A DNA stretch of 64,000 nucleotides. It comes from Piromyces finnis. Taxonomy: Eukaryota > Neocallimastigomycota > Neocallimastigomycetes > Neocallimastigales > Neocallimastigaceae. The notes beneath the pieces are model-generated. The model was given only the letters and a program-made list of their open reading frames with translations, was not told the DNA's origin and searched no databases. Position numbers and translations under genes: made by a program. Position 1 is the stretch's first letter. The number at the start of each line of letters is the position of its first letter. Below are positions 23,474-35,392 of this stretch, piece by piece. Location: positions 462,827 to 526,826 of the forward strand of contig MCFH01000039.1 of assembly GCA_002104945.1 (NCBI GenBank), given 5' to 3'.

Positions 23474-23540
23474 GTGTTATTTTCTTAGTTTTTATTGCCA
23501 AAACGATTCTTTAAAATAATAACTCCCTAGAAAATAACTT

Positions 23541-24255
23541 GGTAAATCAAAATACAACAAAAAAAAGAGATTAATGAAGTGAGTTTATCCTGTACAATAA
23601 TTGGGTTGGCAGGCTCTTAATCTATATAATAGAATATAAACGTTCGAGGTACACTCAAGTACATTACCCTGTAATAGACAAGCTGGCTTGACAAATAAGT
23701 ATATACTATCTTTTATGTTTTGATTTACTACTGGAAAACTATATGAAGTACCTTTATACTTATTTTAATAAATTATTTAAATAAATTATTTTTCTAATGA
23801 AACATTTTTTCTAATAAAACAAAATTAAATTTTTATTTTAGACAAAATTTTAAATAGTTATAATATTTTAGAAGATTATATTGGCTCCCTTAGCGTGGCT
23901 AGTTAAATAGCTGTAAGTAATACTTCTTTGTTCAATTACTTATGATATTGGGGATAAATTCTAGTTTACTTCTATCAGCTAACAGTAAGTTAGTTATCAA
24001 GAGTTAAACCTCGAACTATCCTTTTATAAATATCTCTTTTATATTAACCATCGAATTTAATTGCGTAATTAAAGAAGAGCTACGAGGGACTTACTAATAT
24101 AATTTTTGACAAACTATACATTTGATGGTTTAACACTATATAGTTTGGCTAATATTATTTTACAATTTAAATTTTTATTTTTGTTTGATTATAAAAAGTT
24201 TTCTTATTTTTTTATTATATTTTACATTGGTTTTTCCAAATGTTACTATTGAATA
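23541..24255 (+). other. 5' leader/LTR remnant of the first plus-strand gypsy
   Basis: Non-coding. It contains GAGCTACGAGGGACTTA followed by a TTTGATGGTTTAACACTATATAGTTTGGCT-like stretch (about 24,075-24,150). The leader before the related gypsy stub at 38,388 has the same motifs (about 38,187-38,260). This marks the upstream untranslated region of a shared gypsy family. Confidence 0.5.
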
Positions 24256-24960
24256 ATGGATGGATTCAACAATATCTTTGAAAATGCATCTTTGAAGGAT
24301 GGCTTCGCGTGAGATAGATGATTTCTCAAAGGATTTTTAGCTAAAATGGAACTTGTCTTCTTGCTTTACCCAGTCAGATATTAAGCTGATCGAACAAAGA
24401 TTCTTTATATTATTTCAAGATTATTTGGTAAACCCTATGAACTGGGCCGCTTCTCTAATTGAAAAAGGGGATCCATGTTTAGGAAATTATGACGCTTTTA
24501 TAAACCGTATTAAAGCATTCTATGGATACAATGACTCCGTTTATGTTGCTAACTAAATGTTAAAAAAATTAAGCAACAACTTTGTGGCGTTAGAGGATAT
24601 ATATTGGAGTTCAACAAGTATGCCGATGAATCTGACTGGAATGAACAAGCCAAGATGGATATCTTTATAGCCGGACTCAATCAACAAGTAGCCATAAAAA
24701 TTTTAGAAATATATCAATGACCAAAAGATCCCTTTTCATTACAAACTGTAGCCTCAAGAATAGATTCAAGGATATCCATTAGGTACAAATTCATCAATAA
24801 TAATACAATAAAAATCAATATTACAAAAATGAGTGAACGAAGAATTTGACAAAATCAGCAAATAATTATCACGGACCTCTCTCAAAAGAAGAAAAAGAAA
24901 GAAGAAAGAAAAATAATATATGCTTATACTGTGGATCACCAAACCATACCAAAAAGGGAT
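24256..24960 (+). pseudogene. gypsy gag remnant
   Basis: From ATG 24,256 the product is similar to the gag of the stub at 38,388 (ENASLKDGF, KGFLAKME, NPMNWAASLI, FYGYNDSVYVAN). It ends in a partial CCHC knuckle CLYCGSPNHTKKG, where the last Cys is lost to a stop. In-frame TGAs at about 24,310 and 24,322 and several frame changes break it. Confidence 0.75.
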
Positions 24961-25040
24961 AACAGTTCACAACAACAACATTTATGAATATCATTAATAA
25001 CAGTAAAAGACAACATTCCAATTAATTATTTAGTTTTAGT

Positions 25041-25959
25041 ATGGGACGCGAATCTATATTTCCAATTTTAATCGACTCAGGCTCTGAACTCAATTTGATA
25101 GATGAAGATTTTTGTAAGACATACGATATCCCTTATTTCCAAGATGAAGATTTACCTAAAATTCAAGGTTTTGAGGGTAAACAGTCTATTATAGGTGTCA
25201 CTCCAAGTCTCAATTTAAGGTACAAGGATCACTTCTTTACAGTTAGATTTTATGTCAATAATCTATCTTTATATCAGTGTATTTTCGGAACAGAATTGTT
25301 ACGACTACATAATTCAAACATTGAATTTACCAACAAAACTCTTTTTTTAATTCCAATTATTATTTATCACATTGTATATCTGTACCAATTTCAAATATTT
25401 ATCAAAATGGGAATACTTCTTCTTCTGAACATAATTCTGCTTTTATTATTTTCTCACACTCCAATTCCAATTCCGATTCTTCAGAATTCTCTTCTTTTCC
25501 CATCGCCTCTATCATATCTCAGCTTCAATTAAATACAAATGAAAAAATGATCAACAATAATGGTACTACTCAATCTAATGAACTTAATCTTAAAACCTTT
25601 GATCAAATTAAACCCAAGTCTAATATTTCATCTTCTCGTTTTAATAATTTAGTTATCAAGCCTTTTACTTTATATTATAATAAATATCACTCTCAACTTC
25701 ACCTGAAACCTCTACCATCGTCGATAATTTTCCACATTCCATCTTAACTGTTAATAGCGAAAATCCATCTCCTGAAATAATTACACTTACCAAAAAGATC
25801 TAAGAATTTAAAGATGTTTTCAGTGAAGCTTCTGTAGATAAGCTTCATCCACACAGGCCATACGATTATCATTAATATAATAGAAAATGTAAAATTATTC
25901 TATGGTCCTATCTATCAGCTTACCGAAAAAGAATCGAAAGTACTCAAAGCAAAGAGTAT
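25041..25959 (+). pseudogene. gypsy protease remnant and linker
   Basis: The retropepsin core reads FPILIDSGSELNLIDEDF with the D-S-G triad, then GVTPSLNLRYKDHFFTVRFY and IFGTELLRLHN, ending at about 25,335. The following 600 bp is a broken Ser/Asn/Pro-rich linker leading towards RT (EFKDVFSEAS at about 25,806). RT itself is absent and the sequence passes into LTR fragments at 25,960. Confidence 0.75.
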
Positions 25960-26935
25960 TGTAAAGTCGACGAAGAAAGAATAAATTAGGATATCTATTC
26001 TATTACAATAACATCAAAATTAAAAAATAAAAATAAAATTGTTATTAAAAATATAATGGAAATTTATTAATAACAATTACATCGATAAAATGATGAAAAA
26101 TATCTTCTATTTATATTTTTCCTAAATGCATTTATATTATAACTATTTATTTCTTATATATTATTATTTAAAATCTACACTAAAATCTTAATTATTAATA
26201 AAATATTTAAACTATAACTATTTTAGTAAAATTAAATAGGCAATTCAAATTAAGTACCATTCAATTTGAATATGTGCTCATGTGTTATTGATATATTAAT
26301 CATTTAATAATTATATACTATATATATATTTCTATTACAAAACAATACTAAAATTAAGGGTTTGGATTGAGAATTTTAATTTATTTTGTTTTAAACTTTA
26401 ATAATTAATAAATAAATTATGCCTCATTTTTCTTTTTCTGTAATATAATGTGTGTAACTTAAACAATAATATTTATGGCTTAAGTTACTGTAATGGTGAC
26501 ACAGAAAGAATAGATTAGGATATCTATTCTATTACAATAACACTAAATTTAAAATAAAAATAAAAATTGTTTTATTAGAAATATCTTTTATTATAATAGA
26601 AATTTTATTGATAACAATTACATTGATAAAATGATGAAAAATATCTTCTATTTATATTTTTCCTAAATACATTTATATTATATTATAACTATTTATTTAA
26701 AATATATTATTATTTAAAACCTACACTAAAATCTTAATTATTAATAAAATATTTAAACTATAATTATTTTAGTAAAATTAAATATGCAATTAAAATCAAA
26801 TACTATTTAATTTGAATATGTGCCCATGTATTATTTATATATTAATCATTTATTATTTATATATTATTCATCTTTTTCTATCAAAAACAATACTAAAACT
26901 AAGAAATTAAATTGAGAAATTTAATTTATTTGTAA
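25960..26935 (+). repeat. Two truncated solo-LTR family B copies in tandem
   Basis: Copy one starts TGTAAAGTCGACGAAG at 25,960 and is cut just after GGCTTAAGTTAC at about 26,499. Copy two starts at TGACACAGAAAGAAT (about 26,505) and is lost by about 26,940. Both share the AATAGATTAGGATATCTATTCT-like start and ATTTAAACTATAA middle of the complete copy at 46,087-46,702. They occupy the place where RT should be. Confidence 0.7.
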
Positions 26936-26949
26936 AACATTAAAAATAA

Positions 26950-27640
26950 ATTACTGATTCTTCTAACTTTGATATAGGTGCTATACTTTCTTAAAAATGT
27001 CTAAAAGGTAATCTTACTCATCCTATTGCCTTCTTTTCAAGATCTCTTCAAGGTGCCGAAAAGAATTACCCAATATATGACAAGGAACTTCTTGCTATTA
27101 TGTTTTCCCTCGAAAATTAGCGTTATTTTCTTAAAGGTACAACTGAACCTTTCATTATCTACTCTGACCATAGGAACTTACTTTGTCAAAAGAAACTTCA
27201 AAGATTTCTTAACGTCTTGTTCGTTCGTTCTTATTTCTTTCTGAATTCAATTTTAAAATTCTTTATTGTTCCGTCTCTTCCAATGGTAAACATGATTCCT
27301 TATCCCGTCGCCCTGATTACGCTTTGTCTTTCTCTCCTGATGATGCTACTCCATTTTCTGTTCTTCGCCCTGAAAATTTTTGTGCTATAGTTTCTTCTGT
27401 TTCTACCCTTAATGACTTTATTCTTTCGGAATACAAAAATGATACTTTCTACTCTGATATTTGCAATATCCTTGATAACAAAAACATCACATGTCCTCAC
27501 CTTAAAATTGAAAAATTTTCATTAATAGTTTTCTTCTATTCAATTCAAAAATCTATGTGCCTCCTAATTGCCGTACTTCTATTCTCAAACTTTGCCATGA
27601 CTCCCCCTTGGTCATTTTGGTTTTAAGAAGACGTCTTCGC
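26950..27640 (+). pseudogene. gypsy RNase H remnant
   Basis: Frame pieces read DSSNFDIGAILS, then HPIAFFSRSL, AEKNYPIYDKELLAIMFSLE and FIIYSDHRNLL, the standard Ty3 RNase H blocks. A stop replaces Trp after the Glu block, and frame changes follow at about 27,115-27,300. The remaining part is the linker towards integrase. Confidence 0.75.
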
Positions 27641-28480
27641 TTTTATCCCGCGATTTCTGGCGGCCTTCATTCTCTTTTGATGTAAAAGATTACATTCATT
27701 CATGTGGTATTTGCTGTCGTTTAAAATCTTCCCGTCATATATCTTGTGGTTATCTGAATCCTTTTGAGGTCCCTGATCTCCCTTGGTCTTCCATTTCTAT
27801 GGACTTTATCACCGACTTTCCCTTGGATGATGGTTATTCTTGCATCCTTGTTGTAATTGATAGATTTACTAAATTGAGTCATTTTATTGCCCTCAAGAAT
27901 ATTCCTTCCGCTGAAGATACAGACTCTGCTTTCATTGAGAATATTTCCCATCTTCATGGATTTCCTTATGAAATTGTGTCCGATCGCAGATCCAAGTTTA
28001 ATTCAAAGTTTTAGAATGCTGTTTGTTGTTCCTTTAACATATTTTTGAAATTTTTATCGTCCTCCCATCACCAGTCAAACGGACAGACGGAAAGAGTGAA
28101 CTACATTATAGAACAATACCTTAGATATTTCTCTAACTACAAAAGTACAAATTGGAGAAAATATTTGAGTCTAGCAGAATTTAATTATAATAATACAATA
28201 CAGGATTCAGCTTTCTTTCTAAACTATGGCTTTCATCCTAAACATTCTCCAATCATTCCTAGCAAATCCAATATTCCCCGGGCAGAAGAATTTACTACTG
28301 ACTTTAAACAACTAATTAAAAATTTAAAGGAAAATTTAATTAACTTCATTCAAACTCAGAAGAAGTATGTCGATAAGCATAGAAGAAAACCTCCAGAATT
28401 TAAAGTAAACGACAAAGGCTGACTTGACGGCTCTTTAGTTATTCATAAGGGAAATGAAAAGTTCAAACCAAGAAAGCTCG
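27641..28480 (+). pseudogene. gypsy integrase remnant
   Basis: Starts in the zinc-finger half (about 27,690-27,730), then PWSSISMDFITDFP (first Asp), VSDRRSKFNS where the second Asp region reads DR, and HHQSNGQTERVNYIIEQYL with the catalytic Glu at about 28,090. A stop at 28,012 and other breaks occur. It ends in the RKPPEFKVNDK segment just before a solo-LTR insertion. Confidence 0.78.
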
Positions 28481-28485
28481 GTCCT

Positions 28486-28880
28486 TGTAAAAGTTTTTTA
28501 AAAAATTAAAACAGATTATAAAATTTTTACAATAAAACAAAAACACAAAATAAAATAAAAAATAAAAATAAAAACAAAAACAAAATTTATTTATAATTAT
28601 CTTTTATTAACTTTTATTTAATTATTAACTAAATTATAGTCGATAACAATTACATCGTTTTAATTACGAAATTTTACATGTATTTTTTAAACTAAGCTAA
28701 AGTTATTAAACTAATTTTAATTAAATAAAAACTTTTTAAGATTTAATTTGCATAATTATCCATTAATTTAAAAATTTATCCAAATTTCATTTTTAATTTT
28801 GATATTTTAAAATTAATCTTTATTTAATTATTATTTAATTAATTATTAAATAATTTAAAGATATATTTTATATCTTTACA
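28486..28880. repeat. Solo LTR, family A, with target duplication GTCCT
   Basis: 395 bp, TGTAAAAG...ATCTTTACA, flanked by GTCCT at 28,481-28,485 and 28,881-28,885. It splits the gypsy integrase C-terminus from the chromodomain. The end forms a small hairpin AAAGATATA/TATATCTTT. Confidence 0.88.
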
Positions 28881-29205
28881 GTCCTTATAAAATTTTGAAG
28901 AAAATCTCAGAAGTATCATATAAAATAGAATTACCAAAATCTTTAAAAATCCACTCCGTTATTCACATCTCTAATCTTGAACCCTATTTTGAAGACAAAT
29001 TTGGACGTACTCAACCACATCTGCCACCTATAACAATTGATAATGAAGAAGAATACGAAGTAGAAAAAATCCTAGATAAAAGGAAATATTATGGGAAAAC
29101 TCAATATTTAATTAAATAGAAAGGTTATTCTCTTAACGAAGCTTCATAGGAACCTGAGTAAAATTAAAATTGTAATGAACTACTCCAAAAATTCAATAAA
29201 AAGAA
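28881..29205 (+). pseudogene. gypsy integrase C-terminus with chromodomain
   Basis: Reads VSYKIELPKSLKIHSVIHIS (the GPF/Y-to-linker part), then EYEVEKILDKRKYYGKTQYL and KGYSLNEAS, a chromodomain with stops at two of the usual aromatic Trp positions. Chromodomains at integrase C-termini steer chromoviruses to heterochromatin. Inactive copy. Confidence 0.78.
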
Positions 29206-30798
29206 ATGATTATTAGATCTATTCAAATTTTTTAATTAATAAAAAAATTTTTTTATTTTATCTAAATTGTATTTTTATATTATTATATTATATTATTTAT
29301 ATTATATCATATTATATATTATTTTTATTTTATAAGAAAAGAGAAGAGATATTAAAAAAACTTATTTTATAAATTATATCATGTATTTTAAAATCTAATA
29401 ATGTATTAAAAAAATTTACTCAATTATTAATTTATAATTCGTCTGGTATCCGAATCCTCGAGGAGGTGTAAAAAATTCTAAAGTTCGGGTTTGTATACGT
29501 ACACTAAATTATCTTAGGCAACTAAACTAATTATTTTTAATATTATTTTATTTAACTTTTTTAAAAATTTATTCTAACACAACCGTTAATTATTTAACCG
29601 TGAAGGTTATTTTACCAGAATCCTCACTAGGTAATCAATTATTTTATTAATTAAAACTAAACTAATTATTGACTAATGCTAATTTATCTAAATTAAATTA
29701 ACCTATACGACTAAACTATACGATTTTCCAACTATTGTTTCAATAGTTGAAAAATTTTCTTTATTTATACTTTTTAATAAATTGAATAAATTTTAATATA
29801 CATGTTTTAATATAATAATTTTACATTGTTTATATTTATACATTTATTAAAAGAAATTATTTGTATTAAACTATTTAAATTCAATTTATTTACTAAAGAA
29901 TTTTCTAAACTTAAAAATAAAGCTTTGATTTGTTTACTATATGGTTGATTATATTTCAAACATATATTTAATTTAAATAGTTTATTTAATATAAATATTA
30001 ATTGGAAAGCCATTTATTATCCGGAGATAAATAGTGTACCAATTAATTAATATTAAACAAACCAATTAATAAAATAAGATTCATTTAAATAATTATTAAT
30101 ATTATTTTTAACAACTTATTAATATCGATATTTAAAGAAAATTGTATTATTATTATATTTTATTAATATTTATATTTATATTATTATACATGTATAACTT
30201 AAATTATATTATTATTATACTTTATTAATATCAATATTATATTAAAAATGAAAATATAAATAAATTGAACAAAGAACAACTTTAAGAAATTCTTTGTGAG
30301 ATTATTAATACACATTTTTATATAGTAAATTTAGTATTTAAAACTGATAATTATCATTTATTTATATTATAAAAATTAAATAAAATAATTATTTAGAAAC
30401 TATATTTATTATTCTTTTATTTTTTAAAAAGGATTATTATTTATTATATAATTAAGCCTATCCTAACCTAATAGACTTAATTATAACTTGACAATTAAAT
30501 ACATTATTCTATTAATACAATATTTTACAAGGAGGGCCATGTAACAATGTTACGGTTCAAATAAGATATCATAATTTTATATAATATGAATATTTTCGTT
30601 ATTAATATTATTAATATATTTTTAATAATATTTTTTTTATTTTTATTGTACTTATTTTTTTTTATGATCCAATTTTTAGTAAATTTTTCTAAAAATTGCG
30701 TACTTTTTGAAACTATCCATTATTTCAAATTTAATGATTTGGGATAATTAAAATTTTAAATTAATTCCATTCATAATATATGGATCATTCATTGTAAC
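29206..30798. other. Possible 3' LTR of the plus-strand gypsy and AT-rich DNA
   Basis: No gene. A purine-rich CCTCGAGGAGG at about 29,456-29,466 is followed at once by TGTAAAA, and TTTTACA ends at 30,529, giving a 1063-bp candidate 3' LTR with 7-bp inverted ends. The matching 5' LTR was not found, so this is tentative. The AATTCGTCTGG...GAGG motif before the tract recurs at about 35,850-35,880. Confidence 0.35.
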
Positions 30799-31552
30799 TG
30801 TAAAAGTATAAAATTTAAAACAGATTTTATACTTAAAACAAAACAATTTTTATTAACACAAAAATAAAAAAATAAAACATTAAATTTTTATTTTAAGAAA
30901 ACATTTTATTTAAACTCTTAAAAATATTATTAACTATATAATAGTTAATAATTAAAAAATTGAAAATAACAATTACATCGATTTAATAAACAAAAATTAC
31001 ATGTATTTATATTTTTTCATAATTATATTCTAATATATTATTCTATTTAAATAAACATATATTTAATATAAAATAAACAAAACTAATTTAATTAAATAAT
31101 AAAATAACAGAACTAAACTAAACTAATTCATTATACTTTTAATTCAATTTGAGTAAACTCAAAATTGAATAAAGCCCATGTATTTTCTATAAATTAATTT
31201 AATATTATCAATACTATTCTTAATATATTTCCTATTGAAATATAAATAAATCTATTTTTAAAACTAAGTTAAAATTATTAAACTATTCTAAATTTAAATA
31301 AAAAAGTATAATCTTCTAAAATTAAATAAAAAGTATTTAAAAAATATTTTAATTAAAATTCTTTTATTCCTTAAATTTAAATATTTATCTTAATTTAATT
31401 TTAACGGAATTATTATAAAACAATTTATTATTAAATTATTCCATAAAATTTATTCAAAAATTTTATAATAAGTTTTACTAAATATTAATTTATTATTTAA
31501 TAATTAATAATTAATTATTAAATAATCTAAAGATATATCTTATATCTTTACA
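30799..31552. repeat. Solo LTR, family A, with target duplication GTAAC
   Basis: 754 bp, starts TGTAAAAG and ends ATATCTTTACA. It is flanked by GTAAC at 30,794-30,798 and 31,553-31,557. Longest of the family A copies. Confidence 0.85.
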
Positions 31553-31849
31553 GTAACGTATATTAATTAAATCATTAATATATATTATGAATCATCTATT
31601 AATATTAGAACAGATAAATTTTTAATTTATATTTAATAGATTTTTAATTTACTTTACATGTAGTGTTTTTGATTTCATATATTAACTAATAGACTTAGAG
31701 CATATAATAAATTTATATTATCCTATTAATTATGTCCTTTTTTAGACAAAAAGATTAATTTTTATGTAAAGGTATCTTCTATTAGTTGTGTAACAATTAC
31801 TTTTCTTACAACTATTTAGGTTCATTCCTTAACAGAATGCCCTTCGTTA

Positions 31850-32880
31850 AAACTCAAGCTACTCCATTGCTGAGTTATATTTAACAATATTTTTAAAGTG
31901 TACATTTCTATTCATTAGTACACCAGTAGTTGGATCAGCTAACACTACTGTATTAAACTGTTTCTGAACCACTTTGAGAGGTCCCACAAAGGCTCTAACT
32001 TTGCTCTACTAAAGTTCCGTACTAGAACTAAGTCACCTATTCTTATTTTCTTAGCTTTACTCATTCCTAACATTTTCTCTCTTCTTGTAGACCAATATTT
32101 ACTAGCCGTTTTGACATTCTCCGCAGCTTCCAAGGTCCACCGGTAGTGCTTGATGAATTTTTCTAAGAGAATTTCATCAGAAGTTTTACTTTGATCTTTC
32201 GTAGGTCTGGCAGCAATATCAAAAGGCTGCTGATCCTCCCTACCATAAACTAATTCAAAACTAGAATGGTTAGTTACTGTATTCTTGGATGTTCTTAGCG
32301 CTCAAAGAGCAGAAGGCAAAACTTCATCCCAATCCTTATTTTCTTTTCCTAAGAGTCGCAGTAACTTTCCAATTTCCTTGTTCCTATTCTCTGTTAGTCC
32401 GTTACTTTCTGGATGGTAGGGAACTGTAAATTTAACATATACATCATACAAACCCAAAAATATCTTGGTCATATCAGAAGTAAACTGTGCTCCATTATCC
32501 GTAGTGATAATTTGGGGTATTCCATGCCTTGCGAAAACATTTATTAAAAATTTTATTACATCTAAGGAAGTGATAGACTCTACCGCTTCGGTCTCTACCC
32601 ACTTAGTAAAATAGTCCACTGTAACTATTATATTGTTTATTGTTCTTTGTCTTTGGTAGTGGACCAATAATATCCAAACCTAAATGTACAAAGGGGCCTT
32701 TTACCTGCGTTGGACGATTTTCCGCTGGCTCAGGATAAGGTTGGGCCGATTTAATTAACATTTTTCATATTTGCTAATAATCCTTTTGATGTCAGTTATC
32801 ATATCATTCCAATAATAGCTTTTCTTTAGTCTTTGGTAAGTTTTATAGTAACCTTCATGGCCAACATTATGAGCTTGGTA
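31850..32880 (-). pseudogene. gypsy integrase remnant (minus-strand relic)
   Basis: The zinc-finger half reads AHNVGHEGYYKTYQRLKKSY at about 32,820-32,880. The DDE core follows: VTVDYFTKWVE, TTDNGAQFTSD and HPESNGLTENRNKEIG. It closes with IRIGDLVLVRNFSRAKLEP, a damaged GPF/Y region. Stops at about 32,300 and 32,765 and frame changes break it. The closest match in the window is the integrase at 14,538-15,476. Confidence 0.8.
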
Positions 32881-32882
32881 TA

Positions 32883-33563
32883 TGCAAAATAATAATTTTA
32901 AAACAGATTATTATTTTTACAATAAAACACAAAAAATATAAAAAAATTAAACACTAAAATTAATAAATAAAAGTTTCACTTAATATTTCTTTTTAAAGGT
33001 TATTAACTATATAATTGTCAATAACAACTACGTTTATATAAAATTTGGAAAAAATACATGTATTTATATGTTTTTTCATTTACATTCATTATATATATTT
33101 TTCATTCAATTATACATACATTTAATATAAAATAAACAAAACTAATTTAATACAAATTTAAATAAATAATAAAATAATAAAACTAAACTAAAACAAATTA
33201 AATACACTTTTGATTCAATTTGAGTAAACTGCAAATTGAATACAGTCCATGTATTATTTATATATTATTTTAATATTAATAATACTATTTATAATATATT
33301 TCTTATTAAAAAATGTTATTTTAAAACTATTCTAAAGTTATTAAACAAATTTAAATTAAATACAAGCTTTTTAAGATTTAATTTGAATATTTATCCAAAT
33401 TTCATTTTTAACCTTGATATTTTAAAATTAATTGTTATTTAATTATTCCATAAAATTTATTGAATAAATTTTATAAATAATTTCCATTGAAATATCAAGA
33501 TTTTTATTTAACAATTATTAATTAATTATTAAATAATTTAAAGATATATCTTATATCTTTACA
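32883..33563. repeat. Solo LTR-like copy, family A, no clear target duplication
   Basis: 681 bp, TGCAAAATAATAATTTTAAAAC...ATATCTTTACA. The flanks (GTATA and ATACT) do not match. It lies where RT and RNase H are missing between protease and integrase, so a recombination between LTR copies may have deleted the intervening DNA. Confidence 0.65.
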
Positions 33564-33795
33564 ATACTAATAGAGGATGGAAGACTAGATATGGTAGTTT
33601 ATTCATAACAACGAAATTCTTACAGATGAAACTCCTTGCTGAGCCTGAATTAATTAACAGCTTAATTTTTAATGTTTTGTTGTTCATCTTGATGATGAAA
33701 GTGGAATTCATTGTATTTGTTCTATTTGGCGTGTAATTGACTGAAAGTATTTCATTGTTTTTCTTGCTTTATTGAATATTTTTAATCTTTTTGTT
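33564..33795 (-). pseudogene. gypsy protease remnant (minus-strand relic)
   Basis: One frame reads KMNNKTLKIKLLINSGSARS followed by FICKNFVVMNKL. This is a retropepsin N-terminal half in which the catalytic Asp of D-S-G is Asn. It follows gag directly once the 33,796-34,410 LTR is removed. Confidence 0.6.
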
Positions 33796-34410
33796 TGTAA
33801 AAGTTTAAAACAGATTATAAAATTTTTACAATAAAATAATAAACACAAAATAAATAAAAAGAAACAAGAAAATAAATTATTTAAAATATCTCTTTTATTA
33901 ATTTTATTTAGTTAATAACTAAATAATAGTCAATTACAATTATATCGTTTTAATTAAGAAATTTCTACATGTATTTATATTTTTTGTAAATTATATTTTA
34001 ATATACTATTCTATTTAATTACACATATATTCAATATAAAATAAACAAAACTAAACTAAAACTAATTAAATACACTTTTGATTCAATTTGAGTAAACTGC
34101 AAATTGAATACAGTCCATGTATTACCTATATATTAATTAAATATTAATAATACTATTTATTATATATTTGCTATTAAAAAATGCTAATTTAAAACTACGC
34201 TAAAGTTATTAAACTAATTTTAATTAAATAAAAACTTTTTAAGATTTAATTTGAATATTTATCCAAATTTCATTTTTAACCTTGATATTTTAAAATTAAT
34301 TATTATTTAATTATTCCATAAAATTTATACAATAAATTTTATAAATAATTTTTCATTAAAATATCAAAATTATTATTAAATAATTTTAAGATATATTTTA
34401 TATCTTTACA
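33796..34410. repeat. Solo LTR, family A, with target duplication TTGTT
   Basis: 615 bp, TGTAAAAG...ATATCTTTACA. It is flanked by TTGTT at 33,791-33,795 and 34,411-34,415. It separates the gag and protease remnants of a gypsy relic. Confidence 0.88.
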
Positions 34411-34967
34411 TTGTTGTTATCTATCTTGTAAAAGTTGTATAATTTTCTTCCGAAGGACTTCTTATCTTTATGGTCACTCTTGGGCTTCTTGTTATGAAAA
34501 TTATTAATATTATCATTAATAAGACATTTTTTGTCGAGATTAATAATAACATTAGTAGCTTCGAATACCGTCTTGGGTCTGTCAACTTCGTCGAATTCCC
34601 TTTGCACTTCTTCGTGAAGGCCTCTCCTGATAAGATCAACGAATACTTCGTCAGGCCATCCGATTCTCTTAGAGAGTCTTCTGAACTCGATTGTATAATT
34701 GGCTGCCTTCCCTAAATGATGCTGTTTAAGGTTTAAAAGTTGTTCTAAGAATATACTTTTGTTCCTTTATATCCCCAAAGTTATCCAGCAATAAGTTTTT
34801 GAATTCTTCATAACTTAGTACTAATAGTACTATCAGCAATGAGAAATAACCCCCATTTTCTTGATGCACCTTGAAGTTTATTAGCAACAAAAGAACATTT
34901 AGATTCGTCTTTTTGGAATGTGTTAGAATGTTCCTTGAAGAACATTTCACATTATCCAAGGACTTCA
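34411..34967 (-). pseudogene. gypsy gag remnant (minus-strand relic)
   Basis: Frame pieces encode a gag capsid region: SYEEFKNLLLDNFGDIKEQ, then LGKAANYTIEFRRLSKRIGW and PDEVFVDLIRRGLHEEVQRE, and end in a Lys/Asn-rich basic tail. One frame change near 34,740 and damage at the N-terminal end are seen. No zinc knuckle remains. Confidence 0.7.
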
Positions 34968-35392
34968 CTAATAAATTAAAATTCTCAATTCAAACCCCTA
35001 GTTTTAGTATTGTTTTGTAAGAGAAATAGATATATAGTATATAAATATTAAATGATTAATATATCAATAATACATGGGCACATATTCAAATTGAATAGTA
35101 CTTAATTTGAATTGCCAATTGTATTTTACTAAAAATAGTTATAGTTTTTATTAATAATTATAATTTTAGTGTAGATTTTAAATAATAATATAAGAAATAA
35201 GTAGTTATAATATAAATGTATTTAGGAAAAATATAAAGAGAAGATATTTTTCATCATTTTATCGATGCAATTGTTATTAACAATTTTATTACAATAGATT
35301 AATAAAAAACTATTTTTTATAAAATATATTTTATATTGTTATTGTAATAGATTAGATATCCTAATCTATTCGGTTTAGTGTCTGTCTTTACA
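34968..35392 (-). repeat. Truncated LTR, family B, inverted
   Basis: Reads on the minus strand from TGTAAAGACAGACAC at 35,392 through the AGATTAGGATATCTAAT hairpin and ATCGATAAAATGATG-type core, then is cut at about 34,968. About 1.1 kb further right is a second inverted family B copy. Confidence 0.7.

Larger units (their letters stand above)
24256..29205 (+). mobile_element. Eroded chromodomain gypsy (chromovirus) on the plus strand
   Basis: Fragments of gag, protease, RNase H, integrase and a chromodomain appear in the expected order. RT is missing: between the protease and RNase H lie two truncated copies of solo-LTR family B. A complete solo LTR with its own target duplication splits integrase from chromodomain. 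Many stops and frame changes are present. A purine tract and a possible 3' LTR follow at 29,456-30,529. Confidence 0.82.
31830..34967 (-). mobile_element. Gypsy relic on the minus strand, fragmented by solo LTRs
   Basis: Right to left: gag (34,411-34,967), protease (about 33,564-33,795) and integrase (31,850-32,880), separated by solo LTRs at 33,796-34,410 and 32,883-33,563. RT and RNase H are missing; the second LTR sits exactly at that deletion. The integrase resembles that of the young gypsy element and has no chromodomain. Confidence 0.8.

Noticed and set aside
28486-34410. Solo LTRs taken as MITEs
   Set aside because: TG...CA ends and 5-bp target duplications fit LTRs; long terminal inverted repeats and TA duplications are absent.
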